Assembly (NCBI GenBank): GCA_964469555.1
Contig: CAYYAQ010000021.1
Span: 1-47,033, forward strand
From: CAYYAQ01 sp964469555
GTDB taxonomy: Bacteria; Planctomycetota; UBA1135; UBA2386
Length of the DNA: 47,033 nucleotides
Direction: 5' to 3'
Made by a program: the position numbers and the translations under genes
Part shown: positions 17,150-24,912 of the stretch, piece by piece
Layout: every line of letters starts with the position of its first letter
How positions within the stretch are numbered: the first letter of the stretch is position 1
The notes under the pieces: generated by a model
Told to the model about the DNA's origin: nothing
What the model saw: the letters and a program-made list of their open reading frames with translations, nothing else
Databases searched by the model: none

Positions 17150-18745
17150 ATGAATGACAACCAGAACACCCTCCCGCCCCTGACCACGAGCTTCCCGAAC
17201 AGCGAGAAGGTCCACAAGGACGCGGATCCCGACCTCTTCGTCCCCGAGCGGGCGATCACCTTGGCCAACGGCGAGGTCGTGCGGACGTACGACACGACCG
17301 GGCCGCAGGGTCACGACGTCCGCGCTGGCCTGCCGAAGGGTCGCGCCGAGTGGATCGCGAAGCGGCGGGCGCGCGGCGACACGAACTTCTCCCAGATGCA
17401 CTACGCGCGGCAGGGCATCCTCACGGAGGAGATGCGGTTCGTGGCGATTCGCGAGAACGTCGAGCCCGAGTTCGTGCGCGATGAGATCGCGCGGGGACGG
17501 GCGATCATTCCGGCGAACATCAACCACCCGGAGATCGAGCCGATGATCATCGGTCGGAACTTCCTGGTGAAGATCAACGCGAACATCGGCAACTCGGCCG
17601 TGAGTTCATCCATCGAGGAAGAAGTCGAGAAGCTGCAGTGGGCGATCCGCTGGGGTGCCGACACGGCGATGGACCTGTCGACGGGCCAGAACATCCACGA
17701 GACCCGCGAGTGGATCCTGCGCAACTCGCCGGTGCCGGTGGGCACCGTGCCGATCTACCAGGTGCTCGAGAAGATCGACGGCAAGATCGAAGACCTCAAC
17801 ATCGACGTGTTTCTCGAGGTGCTCGAGGAGCAAGCGAAGCAGGGCGTGGACTACTTCACGCTCCACTCCGGTGTGCGCCTGCGCTACATCCCCGAGACGG
17901 CCCAACGCATCACCGGAATCGTGTCGCGCGGTGGATCGATCATGGCGAAGTGGTGTCTCGTGCATCACGAGGAGAACTTCCTCTACACGCACTTCGAAGA
18001 GATCTGCAAGCTGATGAAGCGCTACGACATCTCCTTTTCGCTGGGCGACGGGTTACGACCCGGGTGCATCGCCGATGCGAACGACGCGGCGCAGTTCGGT
18101 GAGTTGGAGACGCTAGGCGAATTGACGCAGATCGCCTGGGAGCACGACGTGCAGGTCATGATCGAGGGGCCAGGGCACGTGCCGATGCACAAGATCAAGG
18201 AGAACATGGACCGGCAGCTGGAGACGTGCCACGAAGCGCCGTTCTACACGCTCGGTCCGCTGACCACGGATATCGCCCCGGGCTACGACCACATCACGTC
18301 GGCGATCGGTGCCGCGATGATCGGTTCCTACGGCACCGCGATGCTGTGCTACGTGACGCCGAAGGAGCATCTGGGCTTGCCCGACCGCCAGGACGTGAAG
18401 GATGGAGTGATCGCCTACAAGATCGCCGCCCATGCTGCCGATCTGGCGAAGGGTCACCCCGGGGCACAGGATCGTGACGACGCGTTGAGCCGCGCACGAT
18501 TCGAGTTCCGCTGGGAGGACCAGTTCAACCTCTCGCTCGACCCTGAGACCGCCCGCAAGTTCCACGACGCGACGCTGCCTCAGGACACGGCGAAGACCGC
18601 GCACTTCTGCTCCATGTGCGGCCCCCGCTTCTGCTCGATGAGGATCACCGAAGAGGTGCGGGATTACGCCAAGAAGGGCATGGCCGAGAAATCCGACGAG
18701 TTCCGCCGCCATGGCCAAGAGCTTTACAGCAAAAGGGGCGTGTGA
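17150..18745 (+). CDS. thiC: Phosphomethylpyrimidine synthase
   Basis: Radical SAM enzyme that rearranges aminoimidazole ribonucleotide to the HMP-phosphate precursor of thiamine. The 531-residue protein shows MHYARQGILTEEMRFVAIREN, the zinc/substrate region with IEGPGHVPMHKI, DIAPGYDHITSAIG, and the C-terminal cluster motif CSMCGPRFC (CxxCxxxxC) that binds the [4Fe-4S] cluster. It is shorter than the E. coli protein at the N-terminus but complete in the catalytic barrel. It is directly controlled by the TPP riboswitch abutting its start. It ends 21 bases from the convergent mini-Nfu gene. Confidence 0.97.
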   Translation: MNDNQNTLPPLTTSFPNSEKVHKDADPDLFVPERAITLANGEVVRTYDTTGPQGHDVRAGLPKGRAEWIAKRRARGDTNFSQMHYARQGILTEEMRFVAIRENVEPEFVRDEIARGRAIIPANINHPEIEPMIIGRNFLVKINANIGNSAVSSSIEEEVEKLQWAIRWGADTAMDLSTGQNIHETREWILRNSPVPVGTVPIYQVLEKIDGKIEDLNIDVFLEVLEEQAKQGVDYFTLHSGVRLRYIPETAQRITGIVSRGGSIMAKWCLVHHEENFLYTHFEEICKLMKRYDISFSLGDGLRPGCIADANDAAQFGELETLGELTQIAWEHDVQVMIEGPGHVPMHKIKENMDRQLETCHEAPFYTLGPLTTDIAPGYDHITSAIGAAMIGSYGTAMLCYVTPKEHLGLPDRQDVKDGVIAYKIAAHAADLAKGHPGAQDRDDALSRARFEFRWEDQFNLSLDPETARKFHDATLPQDTAKTAHFCSMCGPRFCSMRITEEVRDYAKKGMAEKSDEFRRHGQELYSKRGV

Positions 18746-18766
18746 CCCCCCGCGTACCTGTCTCGC

Positions 18767-19003
18767 TCAGATGCCTTCGACGGCGGTGACCTCGGGCATC
18801 ACTTCCTGAAGCGCGATCTTGATGCCGTGTTGCATCGTCTGCGTGGAGGAAGGGCAGTTGTGGCAAGCCCCCATGAGGCGGACGCGGACGACACCCTGGT
18901 CGGTCATCTCGACGAACTCGACGTCGCCGCCGTCAGATTGAAAGAAGGGCCGGAGCTGGGCGAGCACGCCCTCGATACGTTCGCGGACGGAGACCTCAGA
19001 CAC
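18767..19003 (-). CDS. Stand-alone NifU C-terminal-type Fe-S scaffold (mini-Nfu)
   Basis: A 78-residue protein consisting only of the Nfu domain, with C47 and C50 in GACHNCPSS, which hold a [4Fe-4S] cluster between two copies for delivery to target enzymes. The start is GTG at 19003 with GGAGG four bases upstream; a longer upstream frame has no Nfu-like content and is rejected. The start overlaps the end of the upstream kinase-like gene in GTGTCTGA, a sign of translational coupling. It is convergent with thiC, whose product needs a cluster of this type, which may be coincidental. Confidence 0.9.
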   Translation of the reverse strand: MSEVSVRERIEGVLAQLRPFFQSDGGDVEFVEMTDQGVVRVRLMGACHNCPSSTQTMQHGIKIALQEVMPEVTAVEGI

Positions 19004-19595
19004 GGGGACCTCCGTCGAGCGGGAGAGACACCACGAGGCCGTGACCTGGATCCTGACACCGCACCCGGAAAGCCGTGTCCGCGACCGCGGCCCCGAGCCG
19101 CTCCTGTGCAGCGGTGAGGTCCACGTCGAAAGGCAGTTGGCTGGGGTCTGGGTCAAACCCGATGCGCAAGACGCCGGGTTCGATCCAGACGATCCGCACG
19201 CTACCCTTGCAACCCGTCGGCAACGTCTCGTGTAGCTCGAGCGTCGTGAGGACCACGGTGCGCACGAACTCCCCGAGCGGGACCGCGTCCGTCGCCTCGA
19301 AGACATCGTCCGCCGCGTCGATGGTCATGCCGGAATCCCGCATGCTGACGCGCATCAGTTCGACGACGGTCCGCAGCTGCGGTCCCACCGGGCCGGAGTC
19401 GTCGTCCGTCTCCGGATCGGAGAGCCGTCGAAGCACGTCCAGGACGTTGGCCGCCTTCGCGCATCCCCGCGCGATCATCGGGTCCGCATTCGCGACCTGC
19501 GCGTGTGCCTGAATCGTGAACAAGGCGTTGCCCATGCCGTGTAGATAGCCCGGAACGATGAACTTCAACAGTTTCGCGGAATTGGATTCAGGCAT
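18996..19595 (-). CDS. Histidine-kinase-like dimerisation protein, no obvious ATPase motifs
   Basis: A 199-residue soluble protein. The segment PGYLHGMGNALFTIQAHAQ (H19 inside) resembles an H-box of two-component kinases, where a histidine is followed by a glycine/asparagine and a leucine. The rest looks like a degenerate kinase ATP-binding fold (VVSLPL at the end) without the N, G1 or G2 boxes, so it may work as a histidine phosphotransfer protein or be a regulatory remnant. It lies 8 bases after htrA and overlaps mini-Nfu by 8 bases, so the three are probably one transcript. The assignment rests on one motif. Confidence 0.55.
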   Translation of the reverse strand: MPESNSAKLLKFIVPGYLHGMGNALFTIQAHAQVANADPMIARGCAKAANVLDVLRRLSDPETDDDSGPVGPQLRTVVELMRVSMRDSGMTIDAADDVFEATDAVPLGEFVRTVVLTTLELHETLPTGCKGSVRIVWIEPGVLRIGFDPDPSQLPFDVDLTAAQERLGAAVADTAFRVRCQDPGHGLVVSLPLDGGPRV

Positions 19596-19603
19596 TCCCG
19601 ACC

Positions 19604-20809
19604 TCAGTCCATGGTGCTCTTGCCGACCTCGCCGACCCTGACGGTCAGCGGTGGCAGCACTTCGCCCGCTCGCAGCACGGATACCGGCTTGTCCTCACCC
19701 GGTCGCGTCACCGTGATCAGCTCGTAGAGATCGGCGGCGTCGGCCACGGGATCCCTGTTGAAACTCAGAATTACGTCTCCGACCTGCACCCCGGCGGAAT
19801 CCGCGGGATGGCCCTTGATCACGCGGGTCACCTCGGCGCCACCGCCTTCGACAACCAGTCCGCGCAGTTCCTCGGGACGAGACGGGGCGCGGAACTCCAT
19901 GCCGACGTAGCCGCGCTGCACCTGGCGATCGCCTCGTTCGACGGCGCTCAGCAGTTGCTTCACGATCCTGCTCGGCACGGCAAACGAGATCCCGCGACCC
20001 TCAGTCAGCGTCCTCCGGGTCACCCCGATGATGTTTCCGCCCATGTCGAACAGCGGCGCGCCGGATTCGCCTGGGTTGACTGGCGCCGAGAACTGGAGGT
20101 ACTCGTTGGTGACGTGCACGCCCTCCTCGGTGAGGTGCCGACCGACGAACGTAATCAAACCCACGCTCAACGACCCGTGGAACTCGTAGGGGTTGCCGAG
20201 GCTCATCACCCAGTCCCCCTGGCGGACCTCAGACGAGTCCCCGAGGTTCAAGACCTTCAGCCCGGTCACCCTCTCCTTGGGATTCAAACCCGACGTCCCC
20301 GGTTCGAGTTGCAGCAACGCCAGGTCGGAGATCGGATCCTCGCCGACGACCTTCGCCTGGAACGTCCGTCGATCGGACAGGCCCACGCGAATGCTCGCGT
20401 AGTCGGCGACGACGTGGTGGCTCGTGATGATCAGCCCGTCCCCGTGCACGACGAAACCCGTGCCACGGACGATCCCGAACCCACTGAGATCCTCGGTTGG
20501 TGCCTGGATCCGGCTGTTCGCCGGCGACGGCGGGTTCGTGTCCGCTGGCTTGTTGCGTTTGAGGAGCGTCGTGATGGCCACGACACCTGGACGAACTTCG
20601 TCGAGCAGTGGCGACAGGCTCGGCAGCAGTCGCACCGGATCCGCGCCCTCGACTCCGTGCGACATCGGCGGCTCGCTCCAAACCCGGGGTTGATCGCGAC
20701 CGACGATCTCCGGATACGAACGTCCCAGGATCGCTCCGGCGACGACCAGGAACGGTCCGAAGATCAACCAGGGCAGCAGGCGTGCCATGGATCTCGGTTT
20801 CAGTGCCAC
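19604..20809 (-). CDS. HtrA/DegP-type membrane-anchored serine protease
   Basis: A 401-residue trypsin-like serine protease with one PDZ domain. An N-terminal membrane helix (about 11-28) anchors it. The triad is H132 in ITSHHVV, D162 in DPISDLALLQL and S249 in NPGESGAPLF. The usual GNSGGPL is here GESGAPL, an acceptable variant. The PDZ domain spans about 300-390 (GYVGMEF, HPADSAGVQVGDVILSFN). The start can be GTG at 20809 or ATG at 20788, since the first seven residues are dispensable. It would act in the periplasm or the equivalent compartment on misfolded or regulatory substrates. A 171-base spacer separates it from the divergent carboxypeptidase gene. Confidence 0.92.
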   Translation of the reverse strand: MALKPRSMARLLPWLIFGPFLVVAGAILGRSYPEIVGRDQPRVWSEPPMSHGVEGADPVRLLPSLSPLLDEVRPGVVAITTLLKRNKPADTNPPSPANSRIQAPTEDLSGFGIVRGTGFVVHGDGLIITSHHVVADYASIRVGLSDRRTFQAKVVGEDPISDLALLQLEPGTSGLNPKERVTGLKVLNLGDSSEVRQGDWVMSLGNPYEFHGSLSVGLITFVGRHLTEEGVHVTNEYLQFSAPVNPGESGAPLFDMGGNIIGVTRRTLTEGRGISFAVPSRIVKQLLSAVERGDRQVQRGYVGMEFRAPSRPEELRGLVVEGGGAEVTRVIKGHPADSAGVQVGDVILSFNRDPVADAADLYELITVTRPGEDKPVSVLRAGEVLPPLTVRVGEVGKSTMD

Positions 20810-20980
20810 GCGTCCAGTCTAACGCTTGCGGGCGAGGTGCGCGGCCTCGATCCTGGTAGACTCCGCCCGCCGCACAAGCCTGTTACGTCGTGTTGAACGA
20901 TCTCTCGGAAGAGCGACGCGACCTCTTGGCAGCCTCTGGACGCGGTCTGAGGCGATTCGCCTGCTCCGAGACCTCTCGCT

Positions 20981-22495
20981 ATGACCCAACCGTACGACGA
21001 ACTCCTCGACAGCGTCCGGGAGGCTAACCTGATCGGTTCGACCGCCGGGATCCTGGCGTGGGACCAGGAGACGATGCTGCCCAAGGGCGGGGTCGAGTGG
21101 CGCGCGCGACAACTCGCGCAGCTGGCGAGCATCGGCCACGAGATGTGGACCTCGCCCCGAATCGGTGACCTCATCACCACCTGCGAGGGAGATCCCGCGC
21201 TCGTGGGATCCCCACACAGCGACAGCGGCGCCAACCTGCGCGAGCTGCGTCGCAACTACGACCGCCAGGTCAAGTTGCCGAAGAGCCTCGTCGCCGAGAT
21301 CGCAAAGACGCAGAGCCTGGCGCAGCACGCCTGGACCGAGGCTCGGGCGAAGAGCGACTTCCAGCAGTTCCGACCGTGGCTCGAGAAGATGGTCGAGCTC
21401 ATGCAGCAGAAGGCCGCTTGCATCGGGTTCCAGGGCGATCAAGAAGCCTGGGATGTTCTCCTGGGAGGCTTCGAACCTGGCGCCCGCGCGACGCAGCTCC
21501 AGGGCATCTTCACGCCCTTGCGAGAGCGGCTCACGGAGCTCATCGGCGATCTGCTCGAGAATGGCACGCCGCCGGCAGAGGACTTCAATCGCGAGAGACT
21601 CCCGATCGCCGTGCAGGAAGAGTACGTCCGCGAAGTCGCGAAGGCGATCGGCTTCGACAGCCACCGCGGTAGGATCGACCGGGCGACGCATCCCTTCTGT
21701 AGCGGTTCGCACCCGGGCGATGTCCGGATCACGACGCGCTTTCACGAGGACAACGTGGTGGATGCGCTCGGCTCGACGATGCACGAGGCCGGCCACGGGA
21801 TGTACGAGCAGGGCATGCCGGTGGATCACGCGGGCACGCCGCTGGGTCAGGCCACGTCGCTCGGCGTCCACGAGAGTCAGAGTCGCCTGTGGGAGAACCA
21901 TGTCGGTCGGTCGAGGGCGTTCTGGCAGTGGTGTCACCCGCTCGTGCAGTCGAAGTTCGGCGCACCCGTGGCGGGCTACTCCGCCGAAGACATGTACCGC
22001 GCGGCCAACGTCGTGCGACCGGACTTCATCCGCGTGGAGGCGGACGAGGCGACGTACAACTTGCACGTGATCGTGCGATTCGAGATCGAATTGGCGTTGT
22101 TGCGCGGCGATATCGCCGTGGCCGACGTGCCCGCCGTCTGGAAGGAAAAGTACCGCGACGCTCTCGGCATCGAGGTTCCGGACGACGCCCGTGGCTGCCT
22201 GCAGGACGTCCACTGGTCGTGCGGCCTGTTTGGGTACTTCCCGACCTACACCCTCGGCAACCTCTTTGCCGCCCAGTTGTTCGAGAAGGCCGAAGGTGAA
22301 CTCCTCGATCTGCACGAGCAGTTCAGCCGCGGTGAGTTCACGCCCCTGCGCGAATGGCTGGGGCGGGCGGTGCACGAGCACGGTTCGCGCTACACCGCGG
22401 ACGAGTTGTGCGAACGGGCGACAGGCGAGCCCCTTGGCCTGGAAGCTCTGTTGCGGCACCTCGAAGGCAAGCTCCGACCGGTGTACGGCTTGTAG
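20981..22495 (+). CDS. M32-family carboxypeptidase (carboxypeptidase Taq type)
   Basis: A 504-residue zinc metallopeptidase of usual length. HEAGH (residues 268-272) is the HExxH zinc site and E298 in GVHESQSRLWEN is the third ligand expected for M32. HPFCSGSHPGDVRITTRF precedes it, also typical. Early WDQET is a family landmark. It releases C-terminal residues from peptides, probably in the cytosol, since no signal peptide is visible. It is divergent from htrA and followed by a hairpin at 22495-22522. Confidence 0.93.
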   Translation: MTQPYDELLDSVREANLIGSTAGILAWDQETMLPKGGVEWRARQLAQLASIGHEMWTSPRIGDLITTCEGDPALVGSPHSDSGANLRELRRNYDRQVKLPKSLVAEIAKTQSLAQHAWTEARAKSDFQQFRPWLEKMVELMQQKAACIGFQGDQEAWDVLLGGFEPGARATQLQGIFTPLRERLTELIGDLLENGTPPAEDFNRERLPIAVQEEYVREVAKAIGFDSHRGRIDRATHPFCSGSHPGDVRITTRFHEDNVVDALGSTMHEAGHGMYEQGMPVDHAGTPLGQATSLGVHESQSRLWENHVGRSRAFWQWCHPLVQSKFGAPVAGYSAEDMYRAANVVRPDFIRVEADEATYNLHVIVRFEIELALLRGDIAVADVPAVWKEKYRDALGIEVPDDARGCLQDVHWSCGLFGYFPTYTLGNLFAAQLFEKAEGELLDLHEQFSRGEFTPLREWLGRAVHEHGSRYTADELCERATGEPLGLEALLRHLEGKLRPVYGL

Positions 22496-22522
22496 GGCAA
22501 GATTAGGGGTTGCCCCTTGCCC
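22495..22522. terminator. GC-rich hairpin after the carboxypeptidase gene
   Basis: GGGCAAG (22495-22501) pairs with CTTGCCC (22516-22522), and the inner AGGGG/CCCCT (22505-22509 and 22513-22517) offers an alternative smaller hairpin. It starts at the last base of the stop codon. No T-run follows, so termination is uncertain. Confidence 0.35.
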
Positions 22523-22568
22523 CCCCAGGTCCTACAGGTACTTGTTGGCACGCCAAATACACCCCGCA

Positions 22569-23120
22569 ATGGAAGTCCTCAACATCCAACCCACTCCCAA
22601 TCCCAACGCCTTCAAGTTCGTGGTCGACCAGACCCTCCAGGCCGAAGGTAGTCGCTACTACAACAACCCGACCGAGGCGACCGCCGATCCACTGGCGACG
22701 GCGCTGTTCGCGGTTCACGGAGTGGAGACGGTCTACATCGCCCAGGACTTCGCGACGATCACGAGTTCCCAGGAAGCCAGCCGGGAGACGCTGCACTCGC
22801 AGATCCAGGAGGTGCTGAAGAGCCACGAAGGCGGTGGCGGGACTGCCACGGCGACCGTGATGCCCGGCACCGACGGCGTGATCTCGGACGAGCCCGAGCT
22901 CATCAAGCAGATCGACGCGCTGCTCGACGACCGCGTGCGACCGGCGCTCGCCGGCGATGGCGGTGGACTGCAACTCCTCCGCCTGGAGAGCAAGGTGCTT
23001 ACCATTCGCTACGAAGGCGCCTGCGGCTCGTGTCCCAGCTCGATCGGGGGGACGCTCATGGCGATCCAGAACCTCCTCCAGATGGAAATCGACGAAGGGC
23101 TGACTGTCGTGAGCGGCTGA
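22569..23120 (+). CDS. Nfu-type Fe-S cluster scaffold (Nfu_N plus NifU C-terminal domain)
   Basis: A 183-residue protein with two domains: an N-terminal Nfu_N module (IQPTPNPNAFKFVV, residues 6-19) and a C-terminal NifU domain with C152 and C155 in ACGSCPSS and the conserved AGDGGGLQL around 128-136. It would hold and deliver [4Fe-4S] clusters. The frame is open well upstream, but the ATG at 22569 begins the Nfu_N domain exactly. It is followed 17 bases later by the cysteine-cluster gene. The window thus holds two Nfu-type scaffolds, this one and the mini-Nfu at 18767. Confidence 0.93.
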   Translation: MEVLNIQPTPNPNAFKFVVDQTLQAEGSRYYNNPTEATADPLATALFAVHGVETVYIAQDFATITSSQEASRETLHSQIQEVLKSHEGGGGTATATVMPGTDGVISDEPELIKQIDALLDDRVRPALAGDGGGLQLLRLESKVLTIRYEGACGSCPSSIGGTLMAIQNLLQMEIDEGLTVVSG

Positions 23121-23137
23121 CCGCCTCGAGCTCGAGC

Positions 23138-23509
23138 GTGGACGATCAGGACTTCTCCTTTCGCTTCACCTGCAAGCGGTCGGGGAATTGTTGTTCGATT
23201 CCCGGCGGGATCGTGCGGGTCACCGACGCGGATGTCCGCAACATCGCCGTTCACCTCGGCATGAGCGAGGACGGGTTCCGCACGCGATACGTGGCTGGGG
23301 GCCGGGATCCGCGCGTGGAAGGCATCACCCACCGATGCGTGTTTCTCAAGGACGGCAGGCAGACGAGCTGCTCGATCTACGTCGTCAGGCCAGAGCAGTG
23401 CCGCACGTGGCCGTTCTGGGAGGAGCTACGGGACAATCCCGAGGCGGTGCGCAAGGCCATGAAGATGTGCCCCGGCATCGAGTCGTCCGACGAAGATTGT
23501 TCTGCGTGA
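23138..23509 (+). CDS. YkgJ-type cysteine cluster protein
   Basis: A 123-residue protein with the metal-cluster pattern C12-xxxxx-C18-C19 in TCKRSGNCCSIPGG and later cysteines in RCVF, TSCSIY, EQCRTWPF and MCPGI. This set is that of YkgJ-family proteins, thought to chelate zinc or iron. The frame is open upstream, but GTG at 23138, 17 bases after the nfu stop, gives the compact family start. The role is unknown; a link to cluster handling is suggested by the adjacent nfu. Confidence 0.85.
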   Translation: MDDQDFSFRFTCKRSGNCCSIPGGIVRVTDADVRNIAVHLGMSEDGFRTRYVAGGRDPRVEGITHRCVFLKDGRQTSCSIYVVRPEQCRTWPFWEELRDNPEAVRKAMKMCPGIESSDEDCSA

Positions 23510-23557
23510 ACTCGATGCTACCGTGAAGGGTCTCGCGCGGTTGCTTCGCCAGACGAT

Positions 23558-24813
23558 GTGCTTCTAGCCGAAGATCACAACAAACTCTTCCTGCTGGTCA
23601 TCCTCATCGGGGCCGGCGTCGGCGCGCAGTGGCTCGCATCGCGGTTGCGATTCCCGGTCATCCTGCTGCTGCTGGCGCTGGGCGTGATCCTCGGGCCCTT
23701 GTCCGAACTCGTCCTCGAGAAGAAACTGATCGACTCGGTCGATCTCTTCGGCGGCCTGTTCCAGCCGTTCGTGCACCTCGCGGTGGCGGTGGTGTTGTTC
23801 GAGGGTGGGTTGACGCTCAATCTCAAGGAAGCGCCGATCGTGGGGAAGACCCTCGCGCATCTGATCCTCTCCGGCCTGATCGTGGGATTCGCGCTGACGA
23901 CGCTCGCGGCGAGCTTCGTCGGGGGCCTGGACTTCGGGACCTCGTGTGTCCTCGGCGCGATCCTCGTGGTCACCGGGCCCACGGTGATCTTGCCGCTCCT
24001 GCGCGGCGCTCGGATCGCGTCGCGGCCTGCCACGCTGCTCAAGTGGGAGGGCATCGTCAACGACCCGCTCGGCGTGCTGCTGGCGCTGTTCGTCGTCCAG
24101 ACGGTGGGCGTCCTGGACAACGAGCGCGCGAGCTACGAGTTCGTCGAGCAGATCATCAGCTTCGTCGGGACATCGGCGCTCGCGAGCATGTTCGGCGCAC
24201 TGTTTGGCTACGTGTTGCACCGGGCTCTCGACACGTCGTCGGCGCGTCCATGTGGGCGGTCTCGATGTGCCAGCACCTCGCGCAGGCCGGCGCGAATGTG
24301 ATTCTCGCGGACACGCGCTACCGGTTCGTGAGTCGCGCCCGGTTGGAAGGCCTCGAGGTGCACCACGGCGACGTGCTGGAGGAGGCGGCGATGGAGTTGC
24401 CGATGGAGAGCGTGTCGTGGGTATTCGCGGCCACCGACGAGGACGCCTACAACTCCCTCGTGTGTCTGCGCTTTGGCCCGGAGTTGGGTCGCGAGCAGGT
24501 GCTCCAACTCACGACGACGGTCGGCGAGGGCGGCAAGGAGGCCGCACTGCACATGATGGGCCGCAACCCGTGGGGCGAAGAGGTCACCCACCGCGAGATC
24601 ACGTCCCGCTTCTGGCGCGGGGCGATGTTCAAGACGACGACGATCAGTGACACCTTCCCCTGGGAGGACCTGAAAGCGAACCACCCGGGCTCCATGTTCC
24701 TCTTCTGCGTGATCGGCAGCAGGCTCCAGGTGCTCACGAGCAATCAGGTCCCGCCAAACGGCGCCAAGGTCATCTTCCTCGCAGCCCCCGCGGCGGTTAC
24801 GACCACGACCTGA
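23558..24813 (+). pseudogene. Cation/proton antiporter with missing middle and frame change
   Basis: The first part (GTG at 23558 to about 24228) encodes about six or seven membrane helices of an NhaP/KefB-type antiporter (VVLFEGGLTLNLKE, TGPTVILPLLRG, KWEGIVNDPLGVLLAL). The second part, in a different frame from about 24229 to 24813, encodes the cytosolic TrkA-N-like nucleotide-binding domain (RHVVGASMWAV, GANVILADTRYRFVSR, VFAATDEDAYNSLV). The rest of the roughly 12-helix transporter domain is absent between them. This is either a real deletion plus frameshift, making a pseudogene, or an assembly collapse. Expected family length is about 600 residues; here only about 415 codons remain. Confidence 0.8.
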
Positions 24814-24912
24814 CCGGGAAATCCGGCTGCAATCGGCGGTCGGAAGGGACGCGACAGGCTCCGCGCGCAACTCGCCATGGCCGCGATCAAGCAGATCACG
24901 AAGTGAGATCGG

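Noticed and set aside
24814..24903. In-frame continuation after the antiporter stop reading MAAIKQITK before a second stop
   Set aside because: Too short, no family resemblance, and read-through of the stop is not supported.
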